A stretch of DNA of 51,842 nucleotides. Source: a virus. The stretch lies in IMG/VR virus record IMGVR_UViG_3300035199_000592, positions 1 through 51,842 of that record; one strand, written 5' to 3'. The translations under genes were made by a program, and so were the position numbers. This document shows positions 48,900-51,842 of the stretch, piece after piece. Each line of letters opens with the position of its first letter. Position 1 is the stretch's first letter. Below the pieces are notes generated by a model. It worked only from the letters and a program-made list of their open reading frames with translations. It made no database searches and had not been told where the DNA came from.

Positions 48900-49118
48900 A
48901 TGAAGATCGGTGACCTCGTAACATTCATTCCGAGTGCTTCTTCTACTTTCAAGTGGGAGAAGTACATGGAGTCGAAAGCTATTCCGGGGATAATCTTGCG
49001 AGAGTTGAACGAAAAGGGCACCACCACCCGCCGATTTGAGATCCGCTGGCACGATGGAGATATTACCGAAGAATGGATAAGTTTTCTTGAGCCCTTTGAC
49101 AACTCCTTGACAGCTTAA
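48900..49118 (+). CDS. SH3/KOW-like small protein, MKIGDLV
   Basis: A 72-residue protein beginning MKIGDLVTFIP and ending WISFLEPF. Between lie IPGIILRELN and FEIRWHDGDITEEW. This matches the family order seen in the array at 50179-51842. It sits 24 bases after the tRNA and has no strong ribosome site. It could ride the tRNA transcript. Function unknown. Confidence 0.55.
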   Translation: MKIGDLVTFIPSASSTFKWEKYMESKAIPGIILRELNEKGTTTRRFEIRWHDGDITEEWISFLEPFDNSLTA

Positions 49119-49121
49119 ACC

Positions 49122-49150
49122 TTGACCACTGGCACTTTCGGTGCTATATT
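49122..49150 (+). promoter_or_regulatory. Extended -10 sigma70-like promoter
   Basis: TTGACC, 17-base spacer ending GGTGC, TATATT. The GGTGCTATATTATA core is the same as in the promoter at 50813 and nearly that at 28177. Confidence 0.82.
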
Positions 49151-49172
49151 ATAGGTATAGAAAGGAGAAACA

Positions 49173-49322
49173 ATGATCGAAGTTGGATCACTACTAAGAA
49201 TGTGGGGCAATCACTCAACGTGGCTTGCTCTCGATGAGATTGCTGATACTGTGTTGGTGGTCAGCCAAAAAACAAACCATAAGATGTGGGCAAACAAGGC
49301 ATCGTTTGAGGTGATAGGATGA
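49173..49322 (+). CDS. Short protein of the SH3/KOW-like family, 49 residues
   Basis: ATG 49173 follows AAAGGAGAAAC, about 15 bases after a predicted transcription start. The protein begins MIEVGSLLRMWGN and ends ASFEVIG; G-S-L-L-R and the EVI ending echo the tandem family. The GAGGTGATAGG that encodes EVIG also serves as a ribosome site for the next gene, which it overlaps as ATGA. Confidence 0.6.
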   Translation: MIEVGSLLRMWGNHSTWLALDEIADTVLVVSQKTNHKMWANKASFEVIG

Positions 49323-49657
49323 AAGTTTGGGTCATGCAAGGAAGCTACGAAGGCGAGTTGTTTAGCAGCGTACACCTGACGCAGAAAGGTTGTGCGCTCG
49401 CGTGCATTTCGGATATAACAGAGTTTTTGGGTGTTGATGATGACGAAACCGCTTTGTCAGTTATGAACGATTGTAACCCGTATGCAGAAACCGATGGCGA
49501 TCAGACCGAAGCGATTGAATGGGATCAAGAGAAGCTGAAAGAAATGACGAGCGAGCAGCTTTGGAAGGTTTTTGCTGAATGGTCCGAGATTAGTTGGGAC
49601 AGAATGGCAGATCGTAGCTATAACCTTGACGGATGCCCTGTGGAGATTCAAGCATGA
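49319..49657 (+). CDS. Acidic small protein, tandem paralogue A
   Basis: A 112-residue protein related to the next gene product. Shared pieces, this one first: MKVWVMQ / MNIWVVRQ; VHLTQKGCAL / THMTEKGALI; a middle of many Asp/Glu; and EQLWKVFAEWSEISWD / KQLRGIVSDWWEYAWD. It is strongly acidic, so it might bind a basic partner. Its start overlaps the 49-residue gene by ATGA. Function unknown. The two arose by tandem duplication. Confidence 0.6.
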   Translation: MKVWVMQGSYEGELFSSVHLTQKGCALACISDITEFLGVDDDETALSVMNDCNPYAETDGDQTEAIEWDQEKLKEMTSEQLWKVFAEWSEISWDRMADRSYNLDGCPVEIQA

Positions 49658-49959
49658 TGAACATTTGGGTAGTACGACAGACTTGCACGTATGATAACGA
49701 TACTTATGTAAGCACACACATGACAGAAAAGGGCGCGTTGATCACAGCTATTAAAACAGTGCGAGGGGATTTGTGCGATGGCATCGATGAGGATGAACTT
49801 GAAGATATGCGTGCTGGTATGCCTCACAGCCATGAGGAAGATTTGATGCAGTATGACAGCAAACAACTACGGGGCATTGTGAGTGACTGGTGGGAATATG
49901 CGTGGGATATTGACGAACACGCACAATACCAGATACATCAAACACAGGTGGAAGGATGA
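49654..49959 (+). CDS. Acidic small protein, tandem paralogue B
   Basis: A 101-residue paralogue of the preceding protein. ATG 49654 is chosen because it matches the paralogue start and overlaps the preceding stop by ATGA. It keeps the two conserved ends (MNIWVVRQ and LRGIVSDWWEYAWDIDEH) while the middle has diverged (DELEDMRAGMPHSHEED). The C-terminus has extra His/Gln residues (HAQYQIHQTQ). Function unknown. Confidence 0.6.
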   Translation: MMNIWVVRQTCTYDNDTYVSTHMTEKGALITAIKTVRGDLCDGIDEDELEDMRAGMPHSHEEDLMQYDSKQLRGIVSDWWEYAWDIDEHAQYQIHQTQVEG

Positions 49960-50192
49960 CTATACTAACTACATTTATTTTAGTGGGAATGATCGACTCT
50001 CACGATGCCCATTTTGCAACGGTGGAGATAAACACTAATCCAGCATCTAATGGTGGCCCCGCAATCGCGGTGATGCCGGTGAGTGCCTTTCCATGCGAGA
50101 TTTACGAAGGCAAGGTATTTTACGTCGTTAAACTTTCTGAGATGGAAGATGCTGTTATTGTTTGTCAAAAGGAGCCTGATGAAAGTCGGTGA
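49956..50192 (+). CDS. Small protein, unknown, last before the array
   Basis: A 78-residue protein from ATG 49956 (ATGA overlap). It begins MTILTTFILVGMIDSHDAHF with a hydrophobic strand, contains SNGGPAIAVMPVSAF, and ends EPDESR. That E-S-R stop falls in the 14-base overlap with the first true array gene, as in array members, so it already carries the array's junction. Its body is not of the MKVGDLV family. Confidence 0.5.
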   Translation: MTILTTFILVGMIDSHDAHFATVEINTNPASNGGPAIAVMPVSAFPCEIYEGKVFYVVKLSEMEDAVIVCQKEPDESR

Positions 50193-50373
50193 TTTGGTAA
50201 GGTTTGAAAGTGTCTTGAACGATGATATGGATCGTTATACTGCGGAGCATGGTTTGGTGGTGAAGATGTCCAAGACTGGACACGATACAGAGTCAGCACA
50301 AGTGCTGTTTAATGACGGAGAAACTTGGTGGGTTGGCACTCAAAGATTGGCGGTGGTAAGTGAAAGTAGGTGA
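50179..50373 (+). CDS. Array protein 1 (MKVGDLV family)
   Basis: A 64-residue protein beginning MKVGDLVRFES and ending RLAVVSESR, with EHGLVVKMSK and AQVLFNDGETWW between. I read it as a small five-strand SH3/KOW-like barrel. The start at 50179 lies in a 14-base overlap with the preceding gene, and AAAGGAG is upstream. Its own last 14 bases start array protein 2. Confidence 0.65.
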   Translation: MKVGDLVRFESVLNDDMDRYTAEHGLVVKMSKTGHDTESAQVLFNDGETWWVGTQRLAVVSESR

Positions 50374-50587
50374 CTTAGTTAAACTTTCGTCGTCGGCATC
50401 GGGCAGAGCATCATTCCGCGCTGGGCTTATTGTTGAGTTTATCGAAAAGAAGTGCTGGCGCACAGAAGAACTTGGCATCAAGGTAGATTGGAGTAAGATC
50501 GATCCCGAGCCACACGCAGTTGTGCTGATTAACGGCGACAAGAGAGCGATCCCCGTTACAGATTTGGAACCTATTGATGAAAGATAG
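50360..50587 (+). CDS. Array protein 2 (MKVGDLV family)
   Basis: A 75-residue protein beginning MKVGDLVKLSSSASG and ending TDLEPIDER, with a middle of FRAGLIVEFIEKKC and HAVVLINGDKRA. GTG 50360 is preceded by GGCGGTGG, encoded by the upstream AVV codons. It ends in an 11-base overlap with protein 3, a variant of the standard 14-base junction. Confidence 0.65.
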   Translation: MKVGDLVKLSSSASGRASFRAGLIVEFIEKKCWRTEELGIKVDWSKIDPEPHAVVLINGDKRAIPVTDLEPIDER

Positions 50588-50801
50588 TGGAGCGCCCAGC
50601 ATTGGCGATCTTGTTGTTGCGCTCTACGATGAGGAACGCGATATTTCTTGCGTTGGGTTGGTGATGGAGACTAAAGGAATCGAGTGCAAGGTTCTGTGGT
50701 CATCCGAGAACAATCCGGTCGGGTGGTGGTCACGAAGCGCACTAAAAGTTATCAGCCCAAGCGGGACGACAAAAAGTTTAACGCACTTAACATTCACTTG
50801 A
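50577..50801 (+). CDS. Array protein 3 (divergent member)
   Basis: A 74-residue protein with a longer start (MKDSGAPSIGDLVVALYDEE) before the GDLV signature, then CVGLVMETKG, CKVLWSSENN, and ALKVISPSG near the end. After VIS it runs on for another 12 residues (GTTKSLTHLT) instead of ending SESR. The chain of overlaps stops here and a promoter follows, so it looks like the end of one sub-array. Confidence 0.6.
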   Translation: MKDSGAPSIGDLVVALYDEERDISCVGLVMETKGIECKVLWSSENNPVGWWSRSALKVISPSGTTKSLTHLTFT

Positions 50802-50812
50802 CAACTTAGAGG

Positions 50813-50841
50813 TTGACGAGCGCCCGCTTGGGTGCTATATT
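50813..50841 (+). promoter_or_regulatory. Extended -10 promoter of the second array segment
   Basis: TTGACG, 17-base spacer ending GGTGC, TATATT. The ATG of array protein 4 starts 6 bases after the -10, so the transcript is predicted to begin at, or within a base or two of, the start codon: a leaderless message. Confidence 0.8.
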
Positions 50842-50847
50842 ATATAT

Positions 50848-51030
50848 ATGAAAGTAGGTGATTTGGTAAAGTTTGAGGCTGATAACGCCATCGGTTCCGT
50901 AGGCGTGATCGTTGCTATGCTCCCCCGCGATGAGATTCTTGCAAGTGCAGTCTCCGTATTGTGGTCGTCTGGTGAACTCGTTGAAAGAACGAATCCGGGG
51001 ATCTTGGAGGTGATTAGTGAAAGTCGGTGA
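50848..51030 (+). CDS. Array protein 4 (MKVGDLV family)
   Basis: A 60-residue protein beginning MKVGDLVKFEADN and ending ILEVISESR, with SVGVIVAMLP and SAVSVLWSSGE between. It begins the segment driven by the promoter at 50813 and probably has no 5' leader. It ends with TTGGAGGTGATTAGTGAAAG, which is both EVISES and the ribosome site and start of the next gene. Confidence 0.65.
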   Translation: MKVGDLVKFEADNAIGSVGVIVAMLPRDEILASAVSVLWSSGELVERTNPGILEVISESR

Positions 51031-51226
51031 CTTGGTAAGATTCAAAAAGAAAGGATATATAGGCACCATTACAGCAAAGGGTCACGATCACTGGAATGGC
51101 ACATCATCTTCCGTGTGGGTACACATTCACAACTTCCGCCCAACCCGAGGTAACACACAAAACCCAGCTTTGTTTCGCGTTGGGCATTTGCGAGAAGTAG
51201 TGGAGGTGATTAGTGAAAGTCGGTAA
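51017..51226 (+). CDS. Array protein 5 (MKVGDLV family)
   Basis: A 69-residue protein beginning MKVGDLVRFKKKGYIGTITA and ending VEVISESR. Its middle holds SSVWVHIHNFRP, a longer turn than in its neighbours. GTG 51017 has GGAGGTGAT two bases upstream, close to a perfect match to the anti-Shine-Dalgarno. This start lies in the 14-base overlap with protein 4. Confidence 0.65.
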   Translation: MKVGDLVRFKKKGYIGTITAKGHDHWNGTSSSVWVHIHNFRPTRGNTQNPALFRVGHLREVVEVISESR

Positions 51227-51395
51227 CTTAGTTAAAAGAAGGGATGACCACGCGCACCACGGCATTGTTGTGGAGGTTGGACCCCAAGAGACTGCGATCG
51301 ATCACGGAAATCATGTGGCGAGGGTTCAGTGGACAGATGGAGACTTGACTTACGAGTTTATAAAGATGCTTGAGGTATTGAGTGAAGGTGGGTGA
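51213..51395 (+). CDS. Array protein 6 (MKVGNLV variant)
   Basis: A 60-residue protein that begins MKVGNLVKRRDDHAHHGIVV, with Asn in place of the family Asp. It continues HVARVQWTDGD and ends MLEVLSEGG. It starts at GTG 51213 after GGAGGTGAT and ends in a 14-base junction with a diverged sequence (GTGAAGGTGGGTGA). Confidence 0.65.
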   Translation: MKVGNLVKRRDDHAHHGIVVEVGPQETAIDHGNHVARVQWTDGDLTYEFIKMLEVLSEGG

Positions 51396-51573
51396 CTTGG
51401 TGACAGTGGGTCCACGGCACCCCGGCGCAACAAAACCGTTTGTGAGCGTTGTGCTGGAGATTTGCACTCCAGAAATGCAGGCATCAGGTATGCATTTGAT
51501 TAAAGTTGTGGAACGTAGCCAGTCTAAATGGTATCCCATTGGATACATCGAGGTGATAAATGAAAGTCGGTGA
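51382..51573 (+). CDS. Array protein 7 (MKVGDLV family)
   Basis: A 63-residue protein that begins MKVGDLVTVGPRHPG and ends YIEVINESR. The middle has FVSVVLEICTPEM and LIKVVERSQSKWYPIG. GTG 51382 follows the weaker GAGGTATT site. The EVINESR end recodes the next ribosome site and ATG. Confidence 0.65.
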   Translation: MKVGDLVTVGPRHPGATKPFVSVVLEICTPEMQASGMHLIKVVERSQSKWYPIGYIEVINESR

Positions 51574-51748
51574 TTTGGTTAGAAAGAAATACAGACAATA
51601 CCATGTGCTTACGGCGGCGAGCTTCAAGAGCAGCAGCATACATATCGTGACAGAGACACGAATCAACTGGATTAAGGTGCTTGCCCATGGAGAATCTGTG
51701 GGCTGGCTCCGCGCCGATGATTGGGAGTTGGTAAATGAAGCTGGGTGA
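51560..51748 (+). CDS. Array protein 8 (MKVGDLV family)
   Basis: A 62-residue protein that begins MKVGDLVRKKYRQYHVLTAA and ends WELVNEAG. It is more basic than the others, with KSSSIHIVTE in the middle and GWLRADDW near the end. ATG 51560 follows GAGGTGATA. The junction to the next gene has drifted (ATGAAGCTGGGTGA). Confidence 0.65.
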   Translation: MKVGDLVRKKYRQYHVLTAASFKSSSIHIVTETRINWIKVLAHGESVGWLRADDWELVNEAG

Positions 51749-51842
51749 TCTGGTAAAGACGAAGGGCGATCCGTGGGATACGCTGGGAGTCGTCATTGAA
51801 CTCGGATTTCATTATGTCATGGTCAGATGGGCATGCGGAACC
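51735..51842 (+). CDS. Array protein 9, cut by the window end
   Basis: A frame open to the right edge, with 36 residues visible. It begins MKLGDLVKTKGDPWDTLGVV and continues with YVMVRWACG. It follows GGGAGTTGGT and the same overlap as its neighbours. The array therefore continues beyond the window, so its total size is unknown. Confidence 0.6.
   Translation, partial: MKLGDLVKTKGDPWDTLGVVIELGFHYVMVRWACGT

Larger units (their letters stand above)
50179..51748 (+). repeat. Tandem cassette array with repeated overlap junctions
   Basis: The junction (A/G)TGAA(A/G)GTCGGT(G/A)A, or a one-to-three base variant, recurs at 50179, 50360, 51017, 51213, 51382, 51560 and 51735. Each copy is at once the stop of one gene and the start of the next. 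The upstream GGAGGTGATTA or variant is also shared. Unit length is about 170-200 bases. It is coding, not a CRISPR. Confidence 0.8.

Noticed and set aside
50797-50802. A second TTGACA upstream of the array promoter
   Set aside because: A TATATT-type -10 is not found 16-18 bases downstream of it. The TTGACG at 50813 has the exact 17-base spacing.
50179-51748. Regularly spaced short repeats that could suggest a CRISPR array
   Set aside because: The repeats are only 14 bases, lie in the same relation to gene ends each time, and the spacers are translated protein bodies. No cas gene is present.
1-51842. Signs of lysogeny or mobile elements (integrase, excisionase, insertion sequences, reverse transcriptase, att sites)
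   Set aside because: No such protein or terminal repeat is recognisable in the window.

Overview
The window is an unbroken stretch of a large tailed double-stranded DNA phage, almost certainly with a contractile tail (myovirus type). Every gene I can support reads on the + strand, genes are packed with ATGA/GTGA or longer overlaps, and no gap exceeds about 150 bases. A T4-type replication and recombination core (gp32-like SSB, UvsX, RNase H/flap nuclease, gp41-like helicase) is joined by polymerases that are not T4-like: a minimal family A polymerase and a full-length bacterial-type DnaE. Promoters are bacterial sigma70-like (TTGACA, 16-17 bases, TATAAT/TATATT, often with TG before the -10), and an amidase endolysin is present, so the host is a bacterium and probably Gram-negative. 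The gene set resembles marine T4-related phages. I cannot name a host. Terminase, portal and major capsid genes are not seen and must lie outside the window.

Layout. 1-8090: tape measure (5' cut by the window), tail-tube/baseplate and hub-like proteins, gp53/LysM-like protein and an unassigned late protein. 8097-17563: minimal PolA, a degenerate FtsZ/tubulin-like protein, SSB, a small membrane protein between two look-alike terminators, a ParB-like/adenine methyltransferase/nuclease-like trio, UvsX, flap nuclease and helicase. 17570-23392: class II ribonucleotide reductase, zinc-ribbon protein, GroES-like protein, endolysin, exported metalloprotease, and two conserved phage proteins of which one looks GT-A-like. 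23393-31510: DnaE, ClpP-like protease, J-domain protein, second adenine methyltransferase, thioredoxin, IMPDH/GMP-reductase-like enzyme and sigma region 4-like protein. 31584-46005: late and virion-associated block with an acidic protein, a second ClpP-like protein lacking the catalytic Asp, a nuclease-like protein, GroEL, a catalytically dead relative of the adenine methyltransferase, a eukaryotic-type phosphomannomutase relative, a 1181-residue protein, a membrane trypsin-like protease, a tail-fibre protein and a nucleotidyltransferase. 45992-51842: small genes, a glutaredoxin, a tRNA-Leu(UAA), and a tandem array of tiny SH3/KOW-like proteins that runs off the window.

How it fits together. 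The phage carries much of its own replisome, dNTP supply (B12-dependent reductase plus thioredoxin/glutaredoxin and a purine enzyme), a complete chaperonin pair, and several proteases. Four late proteins begin with short peptides ending in L/I-x-E, the T4 prohead-protease site, which suggests they are packaged in the capsid and perhaps delivered to the host. The most unusual feature is the array at the right end: each tiny gene overlaps the next by 14 bases, and its C-terminal codons double as a near-perfect Shine-Dalgarno for the next start, so the cassettes look able to duplicate and plug together head to tail.
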